Source: a virus
Virus record (IMG/VR): IMGVR_UViG_3300036857_000619
Location: 1 to 64,000 of that record
Direction: 5' to 3' (one strand)
Length of the DNA: 64,000 nucleotides
In this document: piece after piece, positions 20,104 through 28,716 of the stretch
Position numbering within the stretch: position 1 is the first letter of the stretch
Layout: every line of letters starts with the position of its first letter
Position numbers and translations under genes: made by a program
The notes under the pieces: model-generated
Seen by the model: the letters and a program-made list of their open reading frames with translations, nothing else
Told to the model about the DNA's origin: nothing
The model's database searches: none

Positions 20104-20517
20104 ATGCCCTGTAACTCGATCGCCGTCATCTCGATCAAGCTCGCCGTCGGCACGCTCAACGAGCTGCGCGGCAACGCCGACGCGCTGCAAGCCCTGCACA
20201 CCGCCCTCGAGCAGATCACGGGCGAGAAGATCCGCGTGCAGCTCAGCGGCAGCGCCCCGAGCATCGACTGCTACTTCATCACCGAGGGCCGCAACTACCG
20301 CTACGTGCTGCTCGGCGCGAACGGCCTGCAGCTGTATGGCAGCTTCAGCGCCCAGGAGCGCGCCGCGATCGAGGCCTTCGTGAACGCGCTGCCGGCCGCG
20401 ATGGCCGAGCAGGCGCTGGTCACCGCCCTCGCCACGCAGCTCACGCTGCTCGACGACCAGCCCACCTACAACGAGCTTGGTCAGCAGGTTGGCCGCACGC
20501 TCGTCGTCCGCGTCTAA
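20104..20517 (+). CDS. Partner protein of AAA ATPase (DUF1257-like by context)
   Basis: 137 aa, CAAGGAG before ATG. MPCNSIAVISIKLAVGTLNE start, central beta strands (CYFITEGRNYRYVLLGANGL), helical end. The small-small-AAA order resembles the ycf35/DUF1257-DUF2997-ycf46 neighbourhood of cyanobacteria and phages. The sequence resemblance itself is weak, so this is a context-based guess. Confidence 0.5.
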   Translation: MPCNSIAVISIKLAVGTLNELRGNADALQALHTALEQITGEKIRVQLSGSAPSIDCYFITEGRNYRYVLLGANGLQLYGSFSAQERAAIEAFVNALPAAMAEQALVTALATQLTLLDDQPTYNELGQQVGRTLVVRV

Positions 20518-20532
20518 GCCCAGGAGGAACCC

Positions 20533-20769
20533 ATGGCAGACATCAAGATCCAGATCGACCGCTCCGACCCGGACGCACCCGGCGTGATCATCAGCGCGCT
20601 GCCTGGCACCGACTCGGCCACGTACGAACTGGCCAAGCCCAAGATCCAGGCGGTGCTCGAAGCCCTCGGCATCGCTGGCGTGCGCTTCAGTCCGCTCACG
20701 GACATCGAGCAGCACGTCCACGGCGAGCAGACGCTCGTCGTCGATCAGATGAACCTGCGACAGCGCTGA
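20533..20769 (+). CDS. Small partner protein (DUF2997-like by context)
   Basis: 78 aa, CAGGAGG before ATG. IKIQIDRSDPDAPGVIISAL then a helix and LGIAGVRFSPLTDIEQHVHG: a small beta-alpha-beta protein ahead of the ATPase. The link to DUF2997 rests on size and position only. Confidence 0.5.
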   Translation: MADIKIQIDRSDPDAPGVIISALPGTDSATYELAKPKIQAVLEALGIAGVRFSPLTDIEQHVHGEQTLVVDQMNLRQR

Positions 20770-20791
20770 CAGCGCTAAGGAGAGCAGCAGC

Positions 20792-22714
20792 TTGACCCTG
20801 TCCCCCACCGCACCCTCCACCGAGCTCGTGGACAACGCCACCGAGGCTCGTCGCAACCCGGACTGGTACGCCAAGCTGGCGGCGGACCTGACGGCCAACG
20901 TCGCCACGACCTTCATCGTCCACGGCGCGGGCGTACACGACTACCAGTCGGGCACCGACCTGCTGCCCGACTACCTGTCGGACAAGCTGGAGCGCTTCTT
21001 CGAGACCGTGGTGCGCTTCAACGTGGGCAGCCTGGACGCCGAGCCGCTGGCGTTCTCGGGCGCCAACGCGCGCGACGCCAGGGGCAACAAGCCCGATCCC
21101 AACAAGCCCGATCCGCGCGAGCGCTTCGAGATCGTGACCGGCCTGCGCATGCCGCAGGGCGCGGGCGCCGCGCAGCCGGGCGTGCCCGATCCGTTCCAGG
21201 CGCTGCGCCAGAACCAGCCCGCCGGCGCGGCTGGCCCGCCCATGGCGCGGCCGCTGCCGACCAGCAACACCGATCTGGTGCGCCTGCTGATGCGCTTCCT
21301 GCGGGCGAGCGGGCGCATGCAAGCCGCCGTCATCATCGAGCGGGCCGACCTGCTGGTGCCGCCCGCTGACCTGGGCACGCTGCCGGACGGCCGCGCGGCG
21401 GTGCTCGGCATGATCGGCAACGCGGGCACCGACACGGTGCTCATCGACAAGGGCAATCCGCTGATCCTGCTGGCGCCCACGATCGAGAGCATCCACCAGG
21501 ACCTGCCGTCGGCCAAGACGGGCATCCAGTCGATCGAGGTCACGCTGCCCGATCAGACCGAGCGGCTGGCGTTCGCGCAGCTGGTCGAGCAGTCCAAGGG
21601 CAAGGGCTCGGTGCGCATGGAGGTCAGCGTCAAGGAGATCGCCAATCTCACGGCTGGCCTGTATCGCCGACACATCCTGGACATCTGGCTGCGCGGCGAG
21701 CAGGTGGGCGCCATCACCAAGCCGCTGGTCATCGCCCGCAAGAACGAGATCATGCGCGGCGAGTACGCCGAGGTGCTGGAGACGATGGAGCCGCGCTTCT
21801 CGTTCGACGACATTGGCGGCAACGTCGCCCTCAAGGAGTACCTACTCGAGTACGTCGTGCAGCGCATGAAGACGGGCAAGGTGAAGCGGCTTAGCAAGGG
21901 CATCGTGTTCACCGGTCCGTCGGGCACGGGCAAGTCGCTGTTCGCCGAGGCGCTGGCGATGGAGTTGCAGATCAACGTCGTGCTGCTGCGCCCGGAGAAG
22001 ATCAAGGGCTCGCTCTACGGCCAGTCGGAGCAGAATCTTGCCCGCGCGCTGGCGGGTATCCGGGCGAACTCGCCGTGCGTCGTGTTCATCGACGAGATCG
22101 ACCAGCGCTTCAGGCGCGGCGGCGGCGGGGCTGGCGGCGCTGCGGACGCGGCCGAGAACAACATCTTCGGCCGCATGCTGGAGGAGGTCGGTGATCCTGG
22201 CTCGCGCGGCCAGATCATGTGGATCGGCGCGACCAACCGTCCCGACACCTGCGACGCGGCGCTGTTCCGGCCTGGCCGCTTCGACGACAAGCTGCCGGTG
22301 TTGCCGCCGCCCGCCGCCGAGCGCGAGGGCATCTTCCGCACGCTGGTGGCGCGGCACGCCGACGGGCCGCTGCCGGCCCTCGACGGCGCGGACTGGAAGA
22401 CGATCGTCAACACGAGCGACGGCTGGACGGGCGCCGAGATCGAGCAAGCGGTCATCACCGCGTACGACCTGAACGAGCTGCGCAACGTGGCCATGCCGGC
22501 CGCGCTGCTGCAGGCGACCGAAGAGCTGATCCCGTCGACGCGGGACATCAAGCTGCACACCGACCTGGCGATCGCGGCGTGCAACCGTCGCGAGCTGATG
22601 CCAGTGGAGTACCGCGAGCGAGCCAGAGACGAGGAAGCCCTGGCCAAGAGCGCCGAGGAGGTCGACCGCCGGAGCGGCGGGCTGCGCGCTCGCCGCGATC
22701 GCGAGATCGACTAA
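20792..22714 (+). CDS. AAA+ ATPase with degenerate first domain (Ycf46-like)
   Basis: 640 aa, TTG after AAGGAG. Residues 1-330: a degenerate AAA-like half (FIVHGAGVHDY, VVRFNVGSLDAEPL, AAVIIERADLLVPP) lacking a P-loop. Residues 335-560: an active AAA+ domain with GPSGTGKS (375-382), Walker B VVFIDEID (about 430-437), sensor WIGATNRPDTCDAALFRPGR with arginine fingers, and a lid. The two-half design and inactive first half match Ycf46-type ATPases. Probably a hexameric remodelling machine acting with the two small upstream proteins. Ends DREID; the next gene ends with the same five residues. Confidence 0.85.
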   Translation: MTLSPTAPSTELVDNATEARRNPDWYAKLAADLTANVATTFIVHGAGVHDYQSGTDLLPDYLSDKLERFFETVVRFNVGSLDAEPLAFSGANARDARGNKPDPNKPDPRERFEIVTGLRMPQGAGAAQPGVPDPFQALRQNQPAGAAGPPMARPLPTSNTDLVRLLMRFLRASGRMQAAVIIERADLLVPPADLGTLPDGRAAVLGMIGNAGTDTVLIDKGNPLILLAPTIESIHQDLPSAKTGIQSIEVTLPDQTERLAFAQLVEQSKGKGSVRMEVSVKEIANLTAGLYRRHILDIWLRGEQVGAITKPLVIARKNEIMRGEYAEVLETMEPRFSFDDIGGNVALKEYLLEYVVQRMKTGKVKRLSKGIVFTGPSGTGKSLFAEALAMELQINVVLLRPEKIKGSLYGQSEQNLARALAGIRANSPCVVFIDEIDQRFRRGGGGAGGAADAAENNIFGRMLEEVGDPGSRGQIMWIGATNRPDTCDAALFRPGRFDDKLPVLPPPAAEREGIFRTLVARHADGPLPALDGADWKTIVNTSDGWTGAEIEQAVITAYDLNELRNVAMPAALLQATEELIPSTRDIKLHTDLAIAACNRRELMPVEYRERARDEEALAKSAEEVDRRSGGLRARRDREID

Positions 22715-22723
22715 CCACCGCAC

Positions 22724-22894
22724 GTGCAGCCGCTGCGCCTGATCGTGCGCGACCGCGACGGCACGCCCATCGCTGTCGTCGAGCTGAATCCAGGCCCAGG
22801 TGAATCCTGGGCCACCGCAGAGGCGTGGGCGTACATAGCGTGGAAGCGCTATCAGGAGCAGCAAGAACAAGCGCCCGATCGCGAGATCGACTAG
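22724..22894 (+). CDS. Small protein behind the AAA ATPase
   Basis: 56 aa from GTG 22724. RLIVRDRDGTPIAVVELNPG then a helix WAYIAWKRYQEQQEQ. Its last 17 bases (GATCGCGAGATCGACTA) repeat the last 17 of the ATPase gene exactly, suggesting duplication of the gene end. Confidence 0.6.
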   Translation: MQPLRLIVRDRDGTPIAVVELNPGPGESWATAEAWAYIAWKRYQEQQEQAPDREID

Positions 22895-22923
22895 CCCTCA
22901 GCGTCCGTCCCGACCGACCGAGC

Positions 22924-22968
22924 ACGGCCGCGCGATCCGAGGTAACTGCCTTGGGACCGCGCGGCCGT
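22924..22968 (+). terminator. Long-loop terminator-like hairpin
   Basis: ACGGCCGCGCG (22924-22934) and CGCGCGGCCGT (22958-22968) pair over 11 bp with a 23-nt loop, followed by TTGG. It separates the P6 operon from promoter P7. Confidence 0.6.
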
Positions 22969-22990
22969 TTGGTTGCCGATGTAGTAGAAT
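22969..22990 (+). promoter_or_regulatory. Promoter P7
   Basis: TTGGTTGCCGATGTAGTAGAAT: family core with -10 TAGAAT (22985-22990) and downstream TTTCT. No -35 at 17 nt. SD AGAGGAGG and TTG start follow 15-30 nt later. Confidence 0.6.
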
Positions 22991-23018
22991 TTCTAGCACC
23001 AAGAGGAGGCCAACACTC

Positions 23019-24491
23019 TTGACCACGACCGTGACCGAACCACGTCCCGGCAAGCCGCGCAATCGGCGCGGCCGCCCGCCGTCCGAGATCGCTCAGGCGC
23101 TGAGCGAACAGCCCGCTGCCAACCGGCTCGCCGACGAGGCGCGCGCCGAGTACGCGGAGGCGATGCAGCAGGACGCTGCCAGCGTCGACTTCCTGAGGGT
23201 CAACTGGTCGGCTGTTATGCAGCGCGGCGGCCGCGCCAGCATCAGCTTCGGCTACTGGCGCGCGGTGCGCGCGCTGACGCTCGAGGACATCGGCCTGGTG
23301 CCGCAGACGCCCCAGGAGCGCGAGGCGCTGCAGCGCGTCATCAAGCTGCCCAAGGGCCGGCTGCTGGTCGGCCGCGAGGACTTCGACCCGATCGCCGAGG
23401 CGGCCAGCGTCGAGAGCCGTGGCCGTACCCTGCTCAAGCTGTACAGCGTGCCGACCGCGCTCGGTCCGTACGTGCCGCTCGGCGAGATCGACGACCAGCA
23501 CCCCGAGGCGGGCTGGCATTACCGCGAGCTCAAGGCCGCGATCGCCGCTGTCGAGCGCGATTTCCTGGCCGTCCGCGACAAGATGGGCGAGCCCGAGCAG
23601 TGGGACGCCCTGGTCAGCCAGACGATCGGCTACTGGGCCACGATCGCCGACCGGCTGTACGGCGACATGCTCAGCGCCGGTCGGCTGCCTACGCGCGGCG
23701 ACATCGGCGTGCGCTTCGCCCCGCGCAAGCCGGAATTCCCGGTCACCGAGCCCGAGGCCGCTAGTCGGGAGACGTATCTCGCCGAGACGCCCTCGCAGGA
23801 ACAGTGGGTCGACTGGTTCCTGAACACGCGGGTGAAGCCCTTCATGCGCAGCCGCGAAGAGGCCATGGCGAGCTTCCGCTTCGCGTGGGGCATGCAGCCG
23901 ATCCTGCCGCCCCAGGCGCTGCTGCAAGCGCAGGCCGAAGACGCCCTGGACGCGGCCGAGCTGGAGCTGCGGCAGGACATGCTGGCCAAGTCGCGCGACG
24001 CGGTCGACTCGTTCTATCGCGACGTGGTCGGCGAGCTGCGCGCGCGCCTGCTCGAGAACTGCACCCAGGCGCTCGAGGCGATGGACAAAAACGACGGCAA
24101 GCTGCCGTCGCGAACGCAGACGGGCATCCGCACGCTGATCGAGTACATCGAAGCCGTCAAGGTGTGGCCCGACTCGACGCTCGAGGGGCAGATCGCCGAG
24201 ATGCGCGCCGCGCTCGATTTGCCGGTCGCGGTGCGCGAGGTGGCCGCCGACGAGATCAAGGCGCTGTTCCGCCGCATCGCCGCGGAGGCGCAGCTGACGC
24301 TGCAGGAACTCGATCGCGCCGAGATGCGTTCGAGCCGCGACCTGAAGCTCGAAGAGCTTGGCATCCCCGAGGACGGGCCTGAGCTGGAAGCGCTGGCCGG
24401 TCGCTCGCGCCGCACGCTGGATATCGGGGCCGACACCGGCCCTGCGGACATCACGATCGCCCGCGCCGCACGTGGGCGGTCGCTCAACTGA
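23019..24491 (+). CDS. Large helical protein (DUF3150-like?)
   Basis: 490 aa, TTG after GAGGAGG. The N-terminal NRRGRPPSE is AT-hook-like. The rest is nearly all alpha-helical with SRGRTLLKLYSVPTALGPYV, WFLNTRVKPFMRSREEAMAS and long Glu/Ala/Arg helices (about 310-450). A helical protein next to an AAA ATPase recalls the phage MoxR-DUF3150 pairing, but I see no decisive signature. First and largest gene of the P7 operon. Confidence 0.7.
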   Translation: MTTTVTEPRPGKPRNRRGRPPSEIAQALSEQPAANRLADEARAEYAEAMQQDAASVDFLRVNWSAVMQRGGRASISFGYWRAVRALTLEDIGLVPQTPQEREALQRVIKLPKGRLLVGREDFDPIAEAASVESRGRTLLKLYSVPTALGPYVPLGEIDDQHPEAGWHYRELKAAIAAVERDFLAVRDKMGEPEQWDALVSQTIGYWATIADRLYGDMLSAGRLPTRGDIGVRFAPRKPEFPVTEPEAASRETYLAETPSQEQWVDWFLNTRVKPFMRSREEAMASFRFAWGMQPILPPQALLQAQAEDALDAAELELRQDMLAKSRDAVDSFYRDVVGELRARLLENCTQALEAMDKNDGKLPSRTQTGIRTLIEYIEAVKVWPDSTLEGQIAEMRAALDLPVAVREVAADEIKALFRRIAAEAQLTLQELDRAEMRSSRDLKLEELGIPEDGPELEALAGRSRRTLDIGADTGPADITIARAARGRSLN

Positions 24492-24504
24492 GGGGAGAAC
24501 TCAA

Positions 24505-24555
24505 TTGGGTTACGACCAGTTCTTGGGAGTTGATTGGGAGTTGATTCCGTCATGA
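24505..24555 (+). CDS. Possible 16-residue leader peptide
   Basis: TTG 24505 after GGGGAGAA; MGYDQFLGVDWELIPS, stop overlapping the next ATG (ATGA). It contains a perfect 11-bp tandem duplication (TTGGGAGTTGA at 24523 and 24534). Its 5' part matches the upstream half of P9 (CAATTGGGTTACGA). Confidence 0.35.
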   Translation: MGYDQFLGVDWELIPS

Positions 24556-24986
24556 CCAGCTACGACTGCCCGGCGTGCAAGGCGCCAGAGAGCATCACCA
24601 TCGTTGAGCTCGCCGATCAGCGACTGCAGCAGTTCGCAGTCGACATGATGGGCGCACCAGTGCGGCGGATAGTGTGCTCGGCCTGCGACAGAGACGGCCG
24701 ATTGATGCCCGGCATGAACGATCAAGAGGGCTTGCGCTTATTCGCTCATTGCTTCGCAGACGATGCCGGGCTCGGTATGGAGTCCGGGAAGCGCTATCGC
24801 ATCGTGTGGCGGGGCGAGATGCACCGCAAGGACCACGAATCCGTCGTCGACTTCCTGGGTCGCGCGAAAGGTACGCCAGTCGCGCTCAACTTCAGCGGCT
24901 CGACCATGATCCTTGCCAATGACATCAAGTCTGTTAGCGCAGTGCCGCAGAGCAGCAGGATCGTGCTCGACAGGGTGGTGTCATGA
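24552..24986 (+). CDS. Zinc-ribbon hypothetical protein
   Basis: 144 aa, ATG 24552. YDCPACKAPESITIVELADQ ... IVCSACDRDG makes a split CxxC...CxxC ribbon. The second half (YRIVWRGEMHRKDHESVVDF, LNFSGSTMILANDIKSV) is beta-rich. Stop overlaps next ATG. Confidence 0.65.
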   Translation: MTSYDCPACKAPESITIVELADQRLQQFAVDMMGAPVRRIVCSACDRDGRLMPGMNDQEGLRLFAHCFADDAGLGMESGKRYRIVWRGEMHRKDHESVVDFLGRAKGTPVALNFSGSTMILANDIKSVSAVPQSSRIVLDRVVS

Positions 24987-25342
24987 CCGCGACCAAACTC
25001 ACGCCCCGCATCGAGGCGCTGCTGCAACGCATCGAGGAGGCAGCCGCGTCCGATGACATGGCGAGTTGGGATAGCGATCCGATTCGCGAGGCCGTGGCCG
25101 AGCTGCGCGAGCGGCTCGGCGGCGACGGCGAGCGCGACTTCGAGGTCGGCTGGGCGATGCCGGTGACCGCCAGCAACCCGATCGCCGCGGCCCTGCTCGC
25201 CCGCGACATCCACCAGGACCCGGCCAACATCGCCACGATCTACACCGTCACCGACCTGAACGGCGCCACGCGCTACGTGATCGACCTCGATCCGGACAAC
25301 AACGGCGGGCCGCTGATCATGCACCAGGAGTCATTGACATGA
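24983..25342 (+). CDS. Hypothetical protein
   Basis: 119 aa. N-terminal helices (LLQRIEEAAASDDM, IREAVAELRERLGG) then a beta sheet ending TRYVIDLDPDNNGG. Coupled at both ends by ATGA. Confidence 0.65.
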   Translation: MTATKLTPRIEALLQRIEEAAASDDMASWDSDPIREAVAELRERLGGDGERDFEVGWAMPVTASNPIAAALLARDIHQDPANIATIYTVTDLNGATRYVIDLDPDNNGGPLIMHQESLT

Positions 25343-25548
25343 CGACGCCTGAGTCCTGCCCGAACTGCGGCGGGCGCGGCTACACCACGGAGACGCGTCG
25401 CGTGCGGGGCTATGGCGCCCTGCACAACGAGCGTGTCCGCAACTACCGGGGCGGTCCCAGGCCGAACCTGCGCACGGACTACAACGAGTCGTACCGCGAG
25501 CGCTGCCCGCTGTGCGATGGCGGCCGACGCTGGCAGGAGGACGAGTAA
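25339..25548 (+). CDS. DnaJ-type zinc-finger small protein
   Basis: 69 aa. CPNCGGRGY and CPLCDGGRRW are the CxxCxGxG repeats of the DnaJ Cys-rich domain, here alone without J domain. Such single modules are common in phages; they may bind unfolded protein or nucleic acid. Confidence 0.7.
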   Translation: MTTPESCPNCGGRGYTTETRRVRGYGALHNERVRNYRGGPRPNLRTDYNESYRERCPLCDGGRRWQEDE

Positions 25549-25973
25549 TGCAAGAGCCGATGCCACTCGATATGGCGGAGGTGCGCGCAGCTGCGCAAGC
25601 GCAGTCAGACCTGGAGCCGGTCGGCGCAGACATTCCCGCGCCGCCGATTACCGAGGTCCAGCTCACGCGGCTGGTGACGTTCATCGTCGACACCGAGGCG
25701 ATCCGCTCGGACGACGACGAGCCCGACGACACGTGGGACCCGGAACGGGCCGCGAGCGACTTCGTCTACGGCCTGGACGGCGCGGACGTCGATAACTACG
25801 CGACGATCGACTACGTCTATCCGGCGCTGGATCGGGACATCCTGGCCGCGCTCGACTTCGCGATCAAGCGCGTCGAGGACAACGCCGTCGGCGTCCCGCA
25901 AACGACGATCGACTTCTACCTGCGCCAGCTCGGGAAACTGCGCGAGCTGGTCGCCGGAGGCACGCGCTCGTGA
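25548..25973 (+). CDS. Acidic hypothetical protein
   Basis: 141 aa, TAATG junction, GGAGG 7 nt upstream. Strongly acidic middle (RSDDDEPDDTWDPERAASDF, DNYATIDYVYPALDRDI), helical end. No family recognised. Confidence 0.65.
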   Translation: MQEPMPLDMAEVRAAAQAQSDLEPVGADIPAPPITEVQLTRLVTFIVDTEAIRSDDDEPDDTWDPERAASDFVYGLDGADVDNYATIDYVYPALDRDILAALDFAIKRVEDNAVGVPQTTIDFYLRQLGKLRELVAGGTRS

Positions 25974-26233
25974 CGACTATCCAGACGAGGCAGCCTGACC
26001 CGAGCTTCGAGTTCAGCGAGTCCGAATCCGTGCGCTGGATGCACCTGCAACTGGTCACCAGGCGGCTGGAGACGCTGGACGCCATCGCCGCGCAGTTCAA
26101 CGCGGAAGGCCGCTTTCCTGGCCTGGCGGTGATCGGTCGGCTCCGCGCCAGACAGCAGCGGCTGGCCCTGGTCCAGTTGCACAACATCGACCGCACGCCG
26201 GTCGAGGGCTACATCGCGGAGGACGCGAGATGA
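25970..26233 (+). CDS. Small helical protein
   Basis: 87 aa, GTGA overlap. SESVRWMHLQLVTRRLETLD and LRARQQRLALVQLHNIDRTP; helical, unknown. Confidence 0.6.
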   Translation: MTTIQTRQPDPSFEFSESESVRWMHLQLVTRRLETLDAIAAQFNAEGRFPGLAVIGRLRARQQRLALVQLHNIDRTPVEGYIAEDAR

Positions 26234-26949
26234 GCTTCGACAACATTGCCGACATCGTCGAGCAGGCGGCCGGACTGGCCATGCAGGTCCGCCGCGCGCA
26301 GCGCAAAGACCTGGCGCCGATGTTGCACCTGGTCACGTTCTCGGGCCAGGTCGAGATCGCGGCCCTGGCGTTCACCGGCGACGGGCACATGATGGCGCAC
26401 ACCATGCGCCAGGCGCTGCTGCTCCGCCAGCCCAAGCACGCGGTGCTGATGATGGAAGGCTGGACGGCGCGCAAGGATCTCAGCCGCGACGATCCGGACA
26501 TGCGCGCGCTCATGGCGGGCGTACTCACGCCCAGCCGGCTGCCGCCGCACAAACGCGGCGAGATGCTGACGGCCATCGGCGAGAGCGCCTCGGGCGAGCA
26601 GGCGTACGCGATGAACTACATCGAGCCGGACGGCAGCTTCTCCGAGATGATGGCCTCGTGGAAGCTGACGAAGGAACAGCACCAGGCGCAGGACGGCCTG
26701 GCGACGCACATGTACCCGATGTTCCTGGACCACTACCTCCTGCGCCAGATCCCCTCGGAGCTGCGCGCGGTGCTGGTCGAACACCTGGGCTCGGAGAAGA
26801 AACTGCTGCACATGGTGAACCGCGCCTGCCGCAAGTGGCTGGCGAGCGTGGGCCCGGAGGCGGAGCCGGCCGAGTACAGCAAGCGTATGGACGAGCTGGT
26901 CACGCGCATGCGCGAGGACATTGGCTGGCGCAAGCGCGACGCGTCATGA
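26230..26949 (+). CDS. Hypothetical protein, 239 aa
   Basis: ATGA coupled. MLHLVTFSGQVEIAALAFTG, HTMRQALLLRQPKHAVLMME, LTPSRLPPHKRGEMLTAIGE; mixed N-terminal half and helical C-terminal half. Unknown; conserved-looking composition. Confidence 0.7.
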   Translation: MSFDNIADIVEQAAGLAMQVRRAQRKDLAPMLHLVTFSGQVEIAALAFTGDGHMMAHTMRQALLLRQPKHAVLMMEGWTARKDLSRDDPDMRALMAGVLTPSRLPPHKRGEMLTAIGESASGEQAYAMNYIEPDGSFSEMMASWKLTKEQHQAQDGLATHMYPMFLDHYLLRQIPSELRAVLVEHLGSEKKLLHMVNRACRKWLASVGPEAEPAEYSKRMDELVTRMREDIGWRKRDAS

Positions 26950-27104
26950 CGTGGGGCCACGCCTTCGTCGAACGCGGCGACGGAATGTGCCGCGTGTGCG
27001 GCAGGCCCGCGGACGCACCGGGCCAGCACTACTGCTGCAAGCACCGCGCGGACGAGACGCCGGAGTCGATGGCGCGCCGCTGCGAGTGCGCGTGTCACCG
27101 CTGA
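26946..27104 (+). CDS. Small Cys-rich protein
   Basis: 52 aa. CRVCGRPADAPGQHYCCKHR and RCECACHR: eight Cys/His ligands, probably two zinc sites. The C.C.CH end resembles 18172 and 29840. Last gene of the P7 operon. Confidence 0.65.
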   Translation: MTWGHAFVERGDGMCRVCGRPADAPGQHYCCKHRADETPESMARRCECACHR

Positions 27105-27109
27105 GCTAC

Positions 27110-27139
27110 CTGACCAATTGCTTGCGGTTATGCTAGGAT
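27110..27139 (+). promoter_or_regulatory. Promoter P8
   Basis: CTGACC (27110-27115), 18-nt spacer, extended -10 TGCTAGGAT (TAGGAT 27134-27139). The ATG of the next gene is only 11 nt beyond the -10 and has no SD: predicted leaderless mRNA. Confidence 0.7.
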
Positions 27140-27149
27140 TTATTGACCG

Positions 27150-28010
27150 ATGCCAACCACTGCCAATGCCGCCAGAGGCGTGCTGGCGGTCGCGCGAGCC
27201 GTTCTCGCGCAGTTCCCCGACACCACGCTCGACGACCTCGCCGCTCAGCTCGCCAGCGGGCTCGGCGGCAAGCGCCCCGAGATGCGCCAGGTCCTGCTCG
27301 ATGCCGGCCTGTTCAACGTCACCATCCCGCCGCCCGACGGCGAGCGCGAGCCGCTGCCGCGCTACGTCGTGCACTTCGAGCGGATCAAGGGCGTCCAACC
27401 CTTCGTCGTCGCGTCCACCGATCCGCCGCGGCCGATCATGCCGTTCGATCACCTGCGCGACGCGCAGATGGTGTGCGACGGGCTGAACCTCGAGCTGCCG
27501 ATTGGGCGCGCCCTGGACCGCGCCCGACTGCTGGACGAGCTCGTCCACGGCGACGGTGGCCTGATTCGCTTCGACCGTCCAATCCCCACCAACCCGTCCA
27601 AACGCGAAGCGTTCGCGTGCGATCTCTTGCAACCCCGCGCCTGGGGCCCGTTCGAGTCCGTCGACGACGCCGATCTCTGGCGCGAGCGTGACGACCGCAT
27701 CCGCGTGTGGGCCGTCACGTCGCACTGGCCGTTCAGCCGGTACTACCCGCCCGCGCTGTACGGCCTGTTCCGCAACAAGGAGCACCCGTTGCGTTCTCAG
27801 AACCCCTGGCTGAACAAGCCCCAGGAAGCCCCCAAACGGTCCGAGACCGATGCCAAGGACATGACGCCGGTCATCCTCGAGGCGGTGCGCCAGTACATGG
27901 CGTTCCAGTCCGAGACCGACCGCATGTACGGCCCGTGCCGCGAGGCCTTCGAGCGACTGCGCGCACTGCTGCAAGCCGGAGGTGCGAGCGAATCCGCCGG
28001 ACAGTCATGA
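27150..28010 (+). CDS. Hypothetical protein, leaderless
   Basis: 286 aa from ATG 27150. N-terminal helical region (LDDLAAQLASGLGGKRPEMR), central alpha/beta with YVVHFERIKGVQPFVVAST, VWAVTSHWPFSRYYPPALYG, helical end. No family recognised. The start codon falls 3-5 nt from the expected transcription start. Confidence 0.7.
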   Translation: MPTTANAARGVLAVARAVLAQFPDTTLDDLAAQLASGLGGKRPEMRQVLLDAGLFNVTIPPPDGEREPLPRYVVHFERIKGVQPFVVASTDPPRPIMPFDHLRDAQMVCDGLNLELPIGRALDRARLLDELVHGDGGLIRFDRPIPTNPSKREAFACDLLQPRAWGPFESVDDADLWRERDDRIRVWAVTSHWPFSRYYPPALYGLFRNKEHPLRSQNPWLNKPQEAPKRSETDAKDMTPVILEAVRQYMAFQSETDRMYGPCREAFERLRALLQAGGASESAGQS

Positions 28011-28531
28011 CCGAGACGACCACGGACCGCCTCGAGCAGATCGAGACGCGCTACGCCGTGACGTCGCAGGGGATGCTGATCCTGCCGCCCGGCGTCCGCG
28101 AGGACATCCAGTGGCTGGTGGCCGAGCTCAAGCGGCGCCGCGTCGAGAGCGAGCCGGGCGACCCGACGCCCATCCTCGAGATGCTTCGCGATCGCGTGAA
28201 AGAGCTTCAGGAGGCCGATGACCCGGACCCGATCACCCAACTGCTGATCCGCACCGACAAGTGGGAGAACGGTTACTTCTACTCGCTGGCGTCGGTTCTG
28301 GGCCGCACGCCCAAGGGCGAGCTGTGGTGGATTGAGACGGAGATGAGCGAGTGGGAGGCCGAGCTCGGCGAGGCGGTGTGCGACGGCCGGCTGTGGGACG
28401 AATCCGCGCTGGTGGTCACCTTCGATTGGGAGGCCGGCAGCGTCGAGTGGGACGACGAGCCCGATTGGGGCACGCTCAAAAGCTTCGAGGGGCAGCCGCA
28501 AGGCACGCTCACCACGGGGGAGGACTCGTGA
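28007..28531 (+). CDS. Acidic hypothetical protein
   Basis: 174 aa. Helical start (RLEQIETRYAVTSQGMLIL, WLVAELKRRRVESEPGDP), acidic Trp-rich end (GELWWIETEMSEWEAELGEA, VTFDWEAGSVEWDDEPDWG). Unknown. Confidence 0.65.
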   Translation: MTETTTDRLEQIETRYAVTSQGMLILPPGVREDIQWLVAELKRRRVESEPGDPTPILEMLRDRVKELQEADDPDPITQLLIRTDKWENGYFYSLASVLGRTPKGELWWIETEMSEWEAELGEAVCDGRLWDESALVVTFDWEAGSVEWDDEPDWGTLKSFEGQPQGTLTTGEDS

Positions 28532-28716
28532 CAACGCAATCGTTACCGCCGCATCGTGAGCGGCAGATTGTCCACGTGGCGCAGGGCTGGGTCGCCGAAT
28601 GTGCCTGCCACTTCCAGACACGCGCGCTGGCGTCCGAGGACCTGGCGCGCGAGCAACTGGACGACCACATCGGCTATCTCACCACCGTCGGGCTCAACGA
28701 GGTGCCGCGGTCGTGA
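28528..28716 (+). CDS. Small hypothetical protein
   Basis: 62 aa, GTG overlapping previous stop. IVHVAQGWVAECACHFQTRA then an acidic helix; resembles small proteins carrying a single CxC(H) element. Unknown. Confidence 0.6.
   Translation: MTTQSLPPHRERQIVHVAQGWVAECACHFQTRALASEDLAREQLDDHIGYLTTVGLNEVPRS

Noticed and set aside
24500-24530. A fourteenth family promoter (CAATTGGGTTACGA)
   Set aside because: The upstream half is identical to P9 but no -10 follows; treated as a decayed copy or coincidence.
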